From NCBI RefSeq assembly GCF_030014915.1, contig NZ_JAGIXS010000005.1, positions 310,001 through 374,000 on the forward strand: a DNA stretch of 64,000 nt, read 5' to 3'. Under the pieces are notes generated by a model. The model saw nothing but the letters and a program-made list of their open reading frames with translations, was not told where the DNA came from and did not search any database. Below are positions 39,646 to 48,835 of the stretch, in pieces. Source of the stretch: Pelomonas sp. V22. GTDB taxonomy: Bacteria > Pseudomonadota > Gammaproteobacteria > Burkholderiales > Burkholderiaceae_C. Every line of letters starts with the position of its first letter. Positions within the stretch are counted from its first letter, which is position 1. The position numbers were made by a program, and so were the translations under genes.

Positions 39646-41760
39646 TTATGCGGCTGTCGGTCCCTGGACGGGAACCCAGACCCGGAAGCAGCTGCCCTCA
39701 CCCGGTGTCGAGTCCACCTCGAAGCGGCCGCCGTGCTTCTTGATGATGGAGAAGGACAGCGACAGCCCGAGGCCCGTGCCCTGGCCCACCGGCTTGGTCG
39801 TGTAGAAGGGCTCGAAGATGCGCCGCTGGACCTCGGCTGACATGCCGCGCCCGGTGTCTGCCACCTCGATGCAGACCCAGCCATCCTGTGCTCGCGTACT
39901 GAGCGTGATGCGACCACGGCCGTCGATGGCATGTGCGGCGTTCACGATCAGGTTCATGAAGACCTGGTTCAGCTGTCCAGCAAGGCAGCGCACGCGCGGC
40001 AGCGTGCCGTAGTGGCGGACGATCTCAGCCTTGTACTTGACCTCGTTCATCACGACGTTGAGCGTGGACTCGAGACCCTGGTTCAGATCGGCGTCCTGCC
40101 AGTCGGCGTTGTCGACTCGCGAGAAGTCCTTCAGGTCGTGGACGATCTTGGTCACACGGTCAAGGCCGTCCTGGCTCTCGTTGAGCAGCTGCGGCAGGTC
40201 CTCGAGCAGGAAGGCACGGTCGTCGGCCGAACCCATGGCTTGCAGCCGCTCCCGCAGGGCGGGCGGCAAGTCCTCTAGCGGTGTAGCACCGGAGGCTTGC
40301 AGCAGGGCCAGCAGCGGCTCCGCGTAGCGCCGCAGCGAAGCCAGGTTGGAGCTGACGAAGGCGATGGGGTTGTTGATCTCGTGAGCCACGCCGGCCGCCA
40401 GCTGTCCGATCGATGCCATCTTCTCGGATTGCAGCAGTTGGTTCTGAGCCTCCTCCAGCCGCGCATTAATGCGTTTGAGCGCCTGGAAGTTCTCGACAAG
40501 CTCTTGCTGTGCCCGCATGTATTCGCTGCGGTCCTGCATCAGCCACCACACCTTCTCCATCGGGGCCTCGGGGCTGGCGCTGTAGGCCGTCATCTGCACC
40601 CAGCGGCGGCGCCCGGTGCGGGTCACCAGCGTGGTTTCGTAGTGCAGGGATTCACCCCTGCGCAGGGCCCGTGCCACGGCCTGGCTGAGCTCCAGGTAGG
40701 CCGCGTCATCAGGAAAGAAGTCGCGTGCGGTGAGTTGCCCGACCGGTGCGTCGCCCAGTTCGAACATCTGGGCGAAATTGCGATTGAAGGTTACGAGTTG
40801 CGCGTGCGAGCTGGCCACGATGCCCACCTCGGCGTTGTGCAGCAGGGCATCGAGCTCCTGGTGCGTATCGTGCAAGGCGCGGCTGCGCTCCTGGACGATG
40901 GCTTCCAGCTCCGTCTGGTGCCTGCGCAAGGCTTCCTCGGCATTGCGCCGCTCGCTCATGTCGAGCAGGGTCTCGACCGCGCCGATCATGCGGCCTTCGA
41001 TGTCCAGCAGGGGCGTGGCGCTGGCGAAGATCCAGCGCAGCTGGCCGTTCAGCTCGACCTGCTCCTCGGCCTCGTAGGAGCCAGGGCCGATCTTGGATTC
41101 GCGCAGGCTGTTGCTTGGGAACAGGCGGCGGTGCGCCTCCACCTCGCCGTCCACGATCAGGTCGGCCAGCAGCGGCCGGGCCTGCGGGTAGAAGCCCCGC
41201 CAGGCCTCGGTGCGGCCCAGCATCTCGCCCGACGACTTGCCGCTGAGCCGTGCACAGGCGGCATTCCAGTGCGTGATGCGGTGCTCAGCGTCGATCACGA
41301 AGGTGGCGACCGGGCCGTTCTCGATGATCTGGTGCAGCACCCGCCCCACCTGCAGCAGGCTGTGCTGCACGTGCTGCATGTCGCTCAGGTCCTGGCAGCT
41401 CAGCACGGCGATGCGCCGGCCGTCGTCCAGCTTCAGGCAGCGGGCGGTGATCTCCAGTTGACGCTCCGTGCCATGGGCGGCCCGTGCCCGCAATTCCAGC
41501 GCCGGCAGGTCGCCGTCCTCGCGCAGGCAGCGTTCGCCGTAGGTCTTCAGCCGTTCGCGGTCTTCCTCGGTGGCCCAGGCCTCGTGACTCATCAGCCCGA
41601 GCATCTCGGCACTGACGCCGAGCAACCGCAGCATGGCCTCGTTGGCAAACAGCAGGCTGTGGCCGGCATGGGCCAGCACCGGCATGCTGACGGCCGACAG
41701 GGCCTGGGTCAGGCTGGCGGGCAGGGCGGCTTCCGCCTGAAGGTGGGGGCGGCCGCTCAT
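39646..41760 (-). CDS. Soluble PAS-domain sensor histidine kinase
   Basis: 704 residues with no transmembrane segment. Three PAS domains can be seen (about 15-130, 140-270 and 305-425), with an intervening coiled coil (MSERRNAEEALRRHQTELEA). The kinase core has QLAAGVAHEINNPIAFV (His460) and an HATPase domain with NLIVNAAHAIDG, VADTGRGMS and GTGLGLSLS. It has no receiver. Its start codon overlaps the stop of the receiver protein gene by four bases (41757-41760), so the two are probably made together and act as a pair. It should sense cytoplasmic signals through the PAS domains. Confidence 0.93.
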   Translation of the reverse strand: MSGRPHLQAEAALPASLTQALSAVSMPVLAHAGHSLLFANEAMLRLLGVSAEMLGLMSHEAWATEEDRERLKTYGERCLREDGDLPALELRARAAHGTERQLEITARCLKLDDGRRIAVLSCQDLSDMQHVQHSLLQVGRVLHQIIENGPVATFVIDAEHRITHWNAACARLSGKSSGEMLGRTEAWRGFYPQARPLLADLIVDGEVEAHRRLFPSNSLRESKIGPGSYEAEEQVELNGQLRWIFASATPLLDIEGRMIGAVETLLDMSERRNAEEALRRHQTELEAIVQERSRALHDTHQELDALLHNAEVGIVASSHAQLVTFNRNFAQMFELGDAPVGQLTARDFFPDDAAYLELSQAVARALRRGESLHYETTLVTRTGRRRWVQMTAYSASPEAPMEKVWWLMQDRSEYMRAQQELVENFQALKRINARLEEAQNQLLQSEKMASIGQLAAGVAHEINNPIAFVSSNLASLRRYAEPLLALLQASGATPLEDLPPALRERLQAMGSADDRAFLLEDLPQLLNESQDGLDRVTKIVHDLKDFSRVDNADWQDADLNQGLESTLNVVMNEVKYKAEIVRHYGTLPRVRCLAGQLNQVFMNLIVNAAHAIDGRGRITLSTRAQDGWVCIEVADTGRGMSAEVQRRIFEPFYTTKPVGQGTGLGLSLSFSIIKKHGGRFEVDSTPGEGSCFRVWVPVQGPTAA

Positions 41761-42305
41761 GATGGGACCACGTCCAGTGGTGTGAGCAGGACCTCGCCGT
41801 TCGGGCCCCAGTCGACATGGGTGATGCCAGGCTCCAGCCGTTCCAGCCGGGCGAGTTCGTAGGCCTGCGGGCTCATTGCGCCCTGGCGCAAGCGCTCGAG
41901 TTCGGCCAGCTCGCGCGTCTCGATCCCACGGCGGCGCTCGCTCAGCAGTTCATCCAGGTTGCGCAGCAGCGCGTCATCGAACCAGGGCTTGGCCACGAAG
42001 CTGGCGATGCGGGCACGATTGATCGCATCGAGCAGGCCATTCAAGTCGGCGTAGGCCGACAGGATCATGCGCACGCAGTCCGGCTGGATCTGGCGAAGTT
42101 GCTCCAGCAGCTCCACGCCGTCCATGCCTGGCATGCGGTAGTCGGACAGGGCGAGCGCAAAGCTCATCTCTCGGCTGCGGGCGAGCGCTTCAGCGGGATC
42201 GCTGAAGCATTCGACCTTCAGCGCAGGCCGTTCCTGCCGCAGCAGCCGCTGCAGCGAGGCCAGCACATGGGGTTCGTCGTCGACCAGCAGGATGCGTTCA
42301 GGCAT
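41757..42305 (-). CDS. Single-receiver response regulator with short C-terminal extension
   Basis: 182 residues. The receiver domain (1-120) has ILLVDDEPHV, ALSDYRMPGMDG with the phospho-acceptor aspartate, MILSAYAD and FVAKPW. The next about 60 residues are helical and end PGITHVDWGPNGEVLL; no known output domain is recognised. GAGGAG five bases upstream of the ATG is a strong ribosome site. It is the middle gene between a degenerate HD-GYP receiver protein (14 bases upstream) and a PAS kinase (four-base overlap). It may act by protein contact rather than DNA binding. Confidence 0.9.
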   Translation of the reverse strand: MPERILLVDDEPHVLASLQRLLRQERPALKVECFSDPAEALARSREMSFALALSDYRMPGMDGVELLEQLRQIQPDCVRMILSAYADLNGLLDAINRARIASFVAKPWFDDALLRNLDELLSERRRGIETRELAELERLRQGAMSPQAYELARLERLEPGITHVDWGPNGEVLLTPLDVVPS

Positions 42306-42319
42306 GACGGCTCCTCGGA

Positions 42320-43600
42320 TCAGGCGGGTTCTGCGACCGGGATGGAGGCGAGCTCGACGTGCAGCCGCAGTTTCTGGTCGTGCCGCTGAGCCAGGTCCCG
42401 CAGCTGCTCGATCACGCGGGCGCTGAACACATGGCCCTTGGCCAGCAGCAGCATGCCGTGGGGGCTCAGCAGGTCGCGTGAGAGCACCATGCCGGCCTGC
42501 AGCTCATGCAAGCCAAGCTCCCGGTCGGTCGCCGCCGCAGGCTCCGGCGCGGTGTTGAGCACCTTGAGCAGGGCCTGAACCACGGCCGGAGCGTAGCGCG
42601 CCCCTGCCATGCCTGTGAGCATGCCTCGTGCGTCGTCAGGGCTGTGGCGGCGCGGCGAGGCGCGTCCGTCCAGCAGGTTCTGGTAGGTCACGGCGATGCC
42701 GACGACCTGAGCTGCCACCGGTACCTGCAGGCCGGCCAGGCCGTCGGGGAAGCCCCGGCCATCGAAGCGCTCCTGGTGCGAACGCACCAGATGGGCGACG
42801 TTGTGCAGGTCGGTCAGGGGAAGCAGGGCCGACTCGCCGGTCATCGGGTACTTGCGGTAGCGACCCAGTTCCTCGGGCGTCATCAGCGACTCGGGCTTTT
42901 GCAGCAGCGCATCGGGCAGGCCGATCTTGCCGATTTCATGCAGCAGCGCGGCGGCGTGGACCTCCTCCTGCAGCGAGGGTTCCAGCTCCAGAGCCGCCGC
43001 CACGCGGCGGGCGAGCTCGGCTGCCTGGCGGGAGTGGCCGGCCGAACCCTGGTTGCGCAGCTCGAGCAGACTGGCGAACACCTGAATGGAGAGCTGGAAG
43101 TTCTCGCTGAGCTTGGTGTTGGCCTGGGCGAGTTCAGCGGTGCGCTCGGCGACCCGTTGCTCGAGCTCCACGTTCTGCTGCCGGACCAGGGCGGTCAGGC
43201 GCTCGTGCTCGCGCTTCAGCGTGAGGCGTTCGACCGCGTCCCGCACGGCGAGGCTCAGCTCGGCATCGTTCCAGGGCTTGGCGACATAGCGTTCGATGGC
43301 GCCCTCGTTGATGGCGGCGATGGTCGCCGTGATGTCGGCATAGCCGGTCAGCAGGATGCGGCCGATCTCGGGGTGGCGGCGGCGGGTCTCTGCCAGGAAG
43401 GCCGCGCCGTCCATGCCGGGCATGCGCATGTCGGACACCACCAGGTCGACCTGTTCGCGTTGCAGCAGGGCCAGGCCGTTCTCGCCGCTTTCGGCCATCA
43501 GGACGCGATAGCCCTGCGGGCGGAACAGGCGGTTGAGGGCGCTCAGGATCGAGGGCTCGTCATCGACGAACAGGATCGTGGCTGGCTTGGGCGTGGACAT
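42320..43600 (-). CDS. Response regulator with degenerate HD-GYP domain
   Basis: 426 residues from the ATG at 43600, with GGAGG five bases upstream. The receiver is normal (ILFVDDEPS, VVSDMRMPGMDG, YVAKPW). The HD-GYP domain has lost nearly all of its metal ligands. The HD pair reads LLHEIGKIG, the usual mkxHp reads YRKYPMTG, HHERxDGxGYP reads HQERFDGRGFP, and ADxxDAL reads AVTYQNL. Phosphodiesterase activity is therefore unlikely, and a binding or regulatory role is inferred. A C-terminal segment (about 350-415, LQAGMVLSRDLLSPHGMLLL) resembles domains appended to other HD-domain regulators. It heads the unit with the receiver protein and PAS kinase. Confidence 0.9.
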   Translation of the reverse strand: MSTPKPATILFVDDEPSILSALNRLFRPQGYRVLMAESGENGLALLQREQVDLVVSDMRMPGMDGAAFLAETRRRHPEIGRILLTGYADITATIAAINEGAIERYVAKPWNDAELSLAVRDAVERLTLKREHERLTALVRQQNVELEQRVAERTAELAQANTKLSENFQLSIQVFASLLELRNQGSAGHSRQAAELARRVAAALELEPSLQEEVHAAALLHEIGKIGLPDALLQKPESLMTPEELGRYRKYPMTGESALLPLTDLHNVAHLVRSHQERFDGRGFPDGLAGLQVPVAAQVVGIAVTYQNLLDGRASPRRHSPDDARGMLTGMAGARYAPAVVQALLKVLNTAPEPAAATDRELGLHELQAGMVLSRDLLSPHGMLLLAKGHVFSARVIEQLRDLAQRHDQKLRLHVELASIPVAEPA

Positions 43601-43692
43601 GAAAGCCTCCGGGTCGGATGTGCAGGCCAACAAGATTCGGCCTGGGCTCAGCATGCCCTATATTTGATTTAAACGATAAAAATGATCAATGT

Positions 43693-43718
43693 GATTCGTG
43701 CAATATGCCGCACGAATC
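43693..43718 (-). terminator. Hairpin after the hemerythrin gene
   Basis: On the minus strand GATTCGTGC, eight bases and GCACGAATC form a perfect 9-bp stem seven bases after the hemerythrin stop. It is followed, a few bases on, by a T-rich stretch (ATTGATCATTTTTATC). It could terminate the hemerythrin transcript or be an operator. The surrounding 43650-43700 region is markedly AT-rich for this genome and could hold the promoter of the HD-GYP-like gene at 43600. Confidence 0.5.
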
Positions 43719-43725
43719 CAGGGCC

Positions 43726-44310
43726 TCAAAGCGCCGGTCCGACGCCGATCGGTGCGGGCAGGGCCGCAACGATCTTGCGGAACAGGTCCTGGTACTCCGC
43801 GCCCGGCGCGTGACCGGTGAAGGGGTCGCGGTTGGCTTCGAAGGCCGCGTCCAGTTCTGCCCAGTCCTCGGCGCTGAGCACCTGCAGCGCCAGCGGCAGG
43901 ATCTCCCGCTCCTCAAGCTCCATGTGCCGCAGGTAGGCGTCCACATACCGATGCAACTGCCGTTCAAAGGCGTCGCGACGCACGACGCCGAGCATCTCGA
44001 ACCCGAGCAAGCTGTGCTCGAGATCGCGCACGGCCCGTTCGCCGCGCGCATGGTCCTGATCCAGCCGGTCGAGGATGTCGCGGACCCCGGGTACGCGTGC
44101 GCGTAATTTGGGGAATAGCAACTCGCTCTCCTTCGGGTGATGCAGCCGCTCGGGGAACTCGTCGACATAGAACAGCATGGCGCGCAGCGCTGCGAAATCG
44201 GGCAGGCGGTCGTGGCGGCGATGTTCGGCCAGCAGCAGGGGAATGGAGCGCAGCATGGCGGCGAGGGCACGATGCTCATCGCGGATCACGCGCAGGGTCA
44301 GCGGGTTCAT
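43726..44310 (-). CDS. Hemerythrin-like HHE domain protein
   Basis: 194 residues from the ATG at 44310; the open frame continues upstream but without family-like sequence. The four-helix HHE pattern is seen as RDEHRALAAML, LPDFAALRAMLFYVDEFPER followed by HHPKESELLFPKL, HARGERAVRDLE and YLRHMELEEREILPLA. His and Glu residues in these helices form a di-iron centre. Such proteins bind oxygen or NO, or protect against iron and nitrosative stress. A candidate FNR/Anr site lies about 35 bases upstream, which would fit oxygen-responsive control. It is divergent from tktA. Confidence 0.88.
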   Translation of the reverse strand: MNPLTLRVIRDEHRALAAMLRSIPLLLAEHRRHDRLPDFAALRAMLFYVDEFPERLHHPKESELLFPKLRARVPGVRDILDRLDQDHARGERAVRDLEHSLLGFEMLGVVRRDAFERQLHRYVDAYLRHMELEEREILPLALQVLSAEDWAELDAAFEANRDPFTGHAPGAEYQDLFRKIVAALPAPIGVGPAL

Positions 44311-44344
44311 GGCGCTAGCCTGCGCCTGCGCGTGCCACCCGGCT

Positions 44345-44358
44345 TTGCCCTGGATCAA
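44345..44358 (-). promoter_or_regulatory. FNR/Anr-like site upstream of the hemerythrin gene
   Basis: On the minus strand TTGAT-CCAG-GGCAA has one perfect half-site and a 3-of-5 second half against the FNR consensus. Its centre is about 41 bases from the hemerythrin ATG. That would be the class II activation position if the transcript starts at or near the ATG. Confidence 0.35.
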
Positions 44359-44389
44359 GCCACGGAATCGAGGTCCGCAGCGGTCCACG

Positions 44390-44395
44390 TAAAAT
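44390..44395 (+). promoter_or_regulatory. Candidate -10 box for tktA
   Basis: TAAAAT lies 36 bases before the tktA ATG. No good -35 hexamer is apparent. The same hexamer precedes purB in this window. Confidence 0.45.
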
Positions 44396-44431
44396 GCCGG
44401 GTTTACCCCACAACTTCCACCTCCGCACACC

Positions 44432-46462
44432 ATGGCCGACACCGCTGCCCGCACCACCACCTTGATGGCCAACGCCATCCGCGCACTGGCCATGGATGCC
44501 GTGCAGGAAGCCAACTCCGGCCACCCCGGCGCGCCCATGGGCATGGCCGAGATCTCGGTGGCGCTGTGGGCCCGCCATCTGCGCCACAACCCGGCCAATC
44601 CGCACTGGGCCGACCGCGACCGCTTCGTGCTGTCCAACGGCCACGGCTCGATGCTGATTTATGCGCTCCTGCACCTGACCGGCTACGAGCTGCCCATCGG
44701 CGAGTTGAAGAACTTCCGCAAGCTGCACAGCAAGACCCCGGGCCACCCCGAAGTGGGCATCACCCCCGGCGTTGAAACCACCACCGGCCCGCTGGGCCAG
44801 GGCATCACCAATGCCGTGGGCCTGGCGCTGGCCGAGAAGCTGCTGGCCAAGGAATTCAACCGCGAAGACCACGCCATCGTCGACCACCACACCTACGCCT
44901 TCCTGGGCGACGGCTGCCTGATGGAAGGCATCAGCCACGAGGCCTGCGCCCTGGCTGGCGCCTGGAAGCTGAACAAGCTGATCGCCATCTACGACGACAA
45001 CGGCATCTCCATCGACGGCCAGGTCCAGCCCTGGTTCATCGACAACACCGCCCAGCGCTTCCAGGCCTATGGCTGGAACGTGATCGGCCCGGTGGATGGC
45101 CACGACGTCAATGCGGTGGACACGGCCATCGCCAAGGCCAAGATGAGCGAGACCAAGCCCACGCTGATCATCGCCAAGACCACCATCGGCAAGGGCAGCC
45201 CCAACCGCGCCGGCACGGCCAAGGCGCACGGTGAGGCCCTGGGTGCCGAAGAAATCAAGCTGACCCGCGAAGCCCTGGGCTGGGAGCATGCGCCCTTCGT
45301 CGTGCCCAAGGAGGTGTACGAGGCCTGGGACGCCAAGACCGAGGGCGCCAACCTCGAAGCCGATTGGGACGCTCAGTTCGACGCCTATGCCGAGGCCTTC
45401 CCTGAGCTGGCGGCCGAGTTCACGCGCCGCATGGCGGGCGTGCTGCCGGCCAACTTCGCGCAGACCGCTGTCGACGCTGTCGTCAAAGCTCACACCGAAG
45501 CGCAGACCGTGGCCAGCCGCAAGGCCAGCCAGCTGGCGCTGGAAGACTTCACCGCCGCCCTGCCCGAGCTGCTCGGGGGCTCGGCCGACCTGACCGGCTC
45601 CAACCTGACCAACACCAAGTCCACCCCGGCCCTGCGCTTTGACGCAGCCGGCGTGCCCAATGGCGGCCGCCACATCAACTACGGCGTGCGCGAGTTCGGC
45701 ATGGCCGCCATCATGAACGGCGTGGCCCTGCACGGCGGCTACATCCCCTACGGCGGCACCTTCCTCACGTTCAGCGACTACAGCCGCAATGCGATCCGCA
45801 TGGCCGCGCTGATGAAGCAGCGCGTCATCCATGTGTTCACGCACGACTCCATCGGCCTCGGCGAAGACGGCCCGACCCACCAGTCCATCGAGCATGTGGC
45901 CTCGCTGCGCCTGATCCCCGGCCTCGACGTCTGGCGCCCGGCCGACACCACCGAGACCGTGGTCGCCTGGACCATGGCCATCGGCAATGCCCAGCGCCCC
46001 AGCGTGCTGGCCCTGTCGCGCCAGAACCTGCCCTACGCGCCGAAGACGGCCGTGGACGACATCGCCAAGGGCGGCTACGTGCTGGCCGAACCGAGCGAAG
46101 TGGGCCTGAAGAAGAAGGCGCAAGCCGTCATCATCGCCACCGGCTCCGAAGTGCAGCTGGCCCTGCATGCGCAAGCCCAGCTGGCCAAGAGCGGCATCGC
46201 CGTGCGCGTGGTCTCCATGCCCTCGACGACCGTGTTCGACCGCCAGGACCGCAAGTACAAGTCCTCGGTGCTGCCGGAAGGCGTGCCGCGCGTGGCCGTC
46301 GAGATGGGCGTTAGCGACTACTGGTGGAAGTACGGCTGTGCCGCCGTCGTCGGCATCGACAGCTACGGCGAGTCAGCCCCGGCCCCGGTGCTGTTCCAGC
46401 ACTTCGGCTTCACGCCGGAGAACGTGGCCGATACGGTGCGCGTGGTCCTCAAGAAGGGGTAA
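44432..46462 (+). CDS. tktA: Transketolase
   Basis: 676 residues, the usual bacterial length. It begins [20 protein letters not shown] and carries the family signature [14 protein letters not shown] near residue 30. The thiamine-diphosphate motif is [13 protein letters not shown] with the following DDNGISIDG, and the pyrimidine-domain segment is [16 protein letters not shown]. It moves two-carbon ketol units between sugar phosphates in the pentose phosphate pathway or Calvin cycle. It is followed by a secreted protein gene and then gap. The order tkt-gap is common in beta-proteobacteria, but the gene between them is unusual. Confidence 0.98.
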   Translation: MADTAARTTTLMANAIRALAMDAVQEANSGHPGAPMGMAEISVALWARHLRHNPANPHWADRDRFVLSNGHGSMLIYALLHLTGYELPIGELKNFRKLHSKTPGHPEVGITPGVETTTGPLGQGITNAVGLALAEKLLAKEFNREDHAIVDHHTYAFLGDGCLMEGISHEACALAGAWKLNKLIAIYDDNGISIDGQVQPWFIDNTAQRFQAYGWNVIGPVDGHDVNAVDTAIAKAKMSETKPTLIIAKTTIGKGSPNRAGTAKAHGEALGAEEIKLTREALGWEHAPFVVPKEVYEAWDAKTEGANLEADWDAQFDAYAEAFPELAAEFTRRMAGVLPANFAQTAVDAVVKAHTEAQTVASRKASQLALEDFTAALPELLGGSADLTGSNLTNTKSTPALRFDAAGVPNGGRHINYGVREFGMAAIMNGVALHGGYIPYGGTFLTFSDYSRNAIRMAALMKQRVIHVFTHDSIGLGEDGPTHQSIEHVASLRLIPGLDVWRPADTTETVVAWTMAIGNAQRPSVLALSRQNLPYAPKTAVDDIAKGGYVLAEPSEVGLKKKAQAVIIATGSEVQLALHAQAQLAKSGIAVRVVSMPSTTVFDRQDRKYKSSVLPEGVPRVAVEMGVSDYWWKYGCAAVVGIDSYGESAPAPVLFQHFGFTPENVADTVRVVLKKG

Positions 46463-46566
46463 ATCCCGAGTCGATCGGCGAACTTTCCCGGGGCGGCAGC
46501 GGCGCATCGCTCAGAATGCGCCCTGCAAGCGGCCTGCCCATGGCCGCGTCCAGGGAGTTCCTACCG

Positions 46567-47571
46567 ATGATGAAGACCAAGCTCGGGCGCCTCCTGGCGC
46601 CCTGGTTGGCGGCCTGCGCGCTGCTGGTGCTTGTGCAGGGGCCGGCCGCCGCCGCGACCTTGCTGCCGGACCCGGCCGCGGCCCAGTTGCTGAGCTGCCT
46701 GAGCCGGCGCGAGAAGCCGCCGAGCTACCCCTCGGGCGACGAGCGGCGCCACACCGGCCTGCTGCGGGTCCAGCTGAAGTTTGTGGCACCCGACAAGCCG
46801 CCCCTGGTCGAACCCCTGGCCAATACCGCCAGCGAGTCCATGCAGGACGTCGTCTACGACTACCTGCGCAGCTACCGCCTGCCCTGCATGGCGCCGGGGC
46901 AGGAGCCGGTGGTGGCGGTGCAGGAATTTCGCTTCGACCGCGATCCCGGCAGCCTGCATGCGCTGGAGCAGCGGCCCGAGCTGGCCGCCAGCTGCCTGGT
47001 GATGCCGCGCCAGGGCCCCGAAGGCATTTCCTCCTACATCGAGCAGAAGGTGTCCAAGGTGCTGGTCGTGGCCAGCTTCGAAGGCGACGGCAGCGAGCCG
47101 CCCAAGGTCGACATCATCTATTCCAACGGTTCGAGCCGCGTCGAGGGGGTGGTGCGCGACTACGTGGCCAGCTACCGCATGCCCTGCCGGCGCGCGGGTG
47201 ACCGGCCCTACCGTTTCCAGCAGAGCTTCATCCAGACCCTGGGCAATGCCAAGCCGGCGGGTTTCCGCCAGCGCGAGGTCGATCTGCCCAACTTCCTGGC
47301 CAGCCTGAAGGACATCGCCAAGCAGACCGTCAGCTTCGACTTCAAGACCATGTCCTGCCCCTTTGCGCTTGAATGGATCTCGATGCAGCCGGCGCGCGCC
47401 AACCAGGTGCGCGAGCTGGGGCGGCGCGACCCGAACCGGGCCATCTTCCTGGCCTGGCTGGCCTCGCAGGAGCTGAAGTTCTCCGGCCGCGTGGTCGAGC
47501 AGCTGATGGGGGAAACGCTGCGCATCGAAGTGCCTTGCGGCTACCTCCAGCTGCCGGCCAATGCGTCCTGA
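46567..47571 (+). CDS. Unrecognised secreted protein with internal repeats
   Basis: 334 residues from the ATG at 46567 (a second ATG follows directly), with GGGAG eight bases upstream. A signal peptide ends near residue 30. Two segments, about 64-123 and 162-224, repeat each other: each has a V-x-V-x-F-type strand, PPxV, then VVxDYxxSYRxPC and a later QxF strand. A third, looser copy may cover 260-330. The strand order and position of the PC turn recall the TonB C-terminal fold, but this is only a visual impression. Six cysteines (44, 107, 143, 207, 264 and 324) could form disulfides. It lies between tktA and gap on the same strand. No function is assigned. Confidence 0.8.
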   Translation: MMKTKLGRLLAPWLAACALLVLVQGPAAAATLLPDPAAAQLLSCLSRREKPPSYPSGDERRHTGLLRVQLKFVAPDKPPLVEPLANTASESMQDVVYDYLRSYRLPCMAPGQEPVVAVQEFRFDRDPGSLHALEQRPELAASCLVMPRQGPEGISSYIEQKVSKVLVVASFEGDGSEPPKVDIIYSNGSSRVEGVVRDYVASYRMPCRRAGDRPYRFQQSFIQTLGNAKPAGFRQREVDLPNFLASLKDIAKQTVSFDFKTMSCPFALEWISMQPARANQVRELGRRDPNRAIFLAWLASQELKFSGRVVEQLMGETLRIEVPCGYLQLPANAS

Positions 47572-47584
47572 CGGCTCCTTGTAA

Positions 47585-48685
<1,101 letters not shown>

Positions 48686-48706
48686 TCAGCGTCCTCGCTG
48701 CCTCTG

Positions 48707-48731
48707 AAAAGCCCCGCTCTGCGGGGCTTTT
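48707..48731 (+). terminator. Rho-independent terminator after gap
   Basis: AAAAGCCCCGC, loop TCT and GCGGGGCTTTT form a perfect 11-bp stem followed by TTC, 21 bases after the gap stop codon. The flanking A and T runs make it potentially active in both directions. Confidence 0.95.
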
Positions 48732-48835
48732 TCATTGTGTCGGTCAAGCGTGGAAGCGATTGCCTTTCTTCACAGTGGGCTGCGAGCTGCGCTCCTACAC
48801 TGCGGGCATTGCGAACAAGCTCCCGAGGCGTTTCG

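Noticed and set aside
44338-44360. GCAAAGCC-like bases before the hemerythrin gene as a second c-di-GMP aptamer
   Set aside because: Only the short GGCAAAGCC string matches; the GNRA stem and AGCGGGGTT segment are absent.
44311-44637. Longer hemerythrin start upstream of 44310
   Set aside because: The extra residues are unlike the family and run into the tktA coding region on the other strand.
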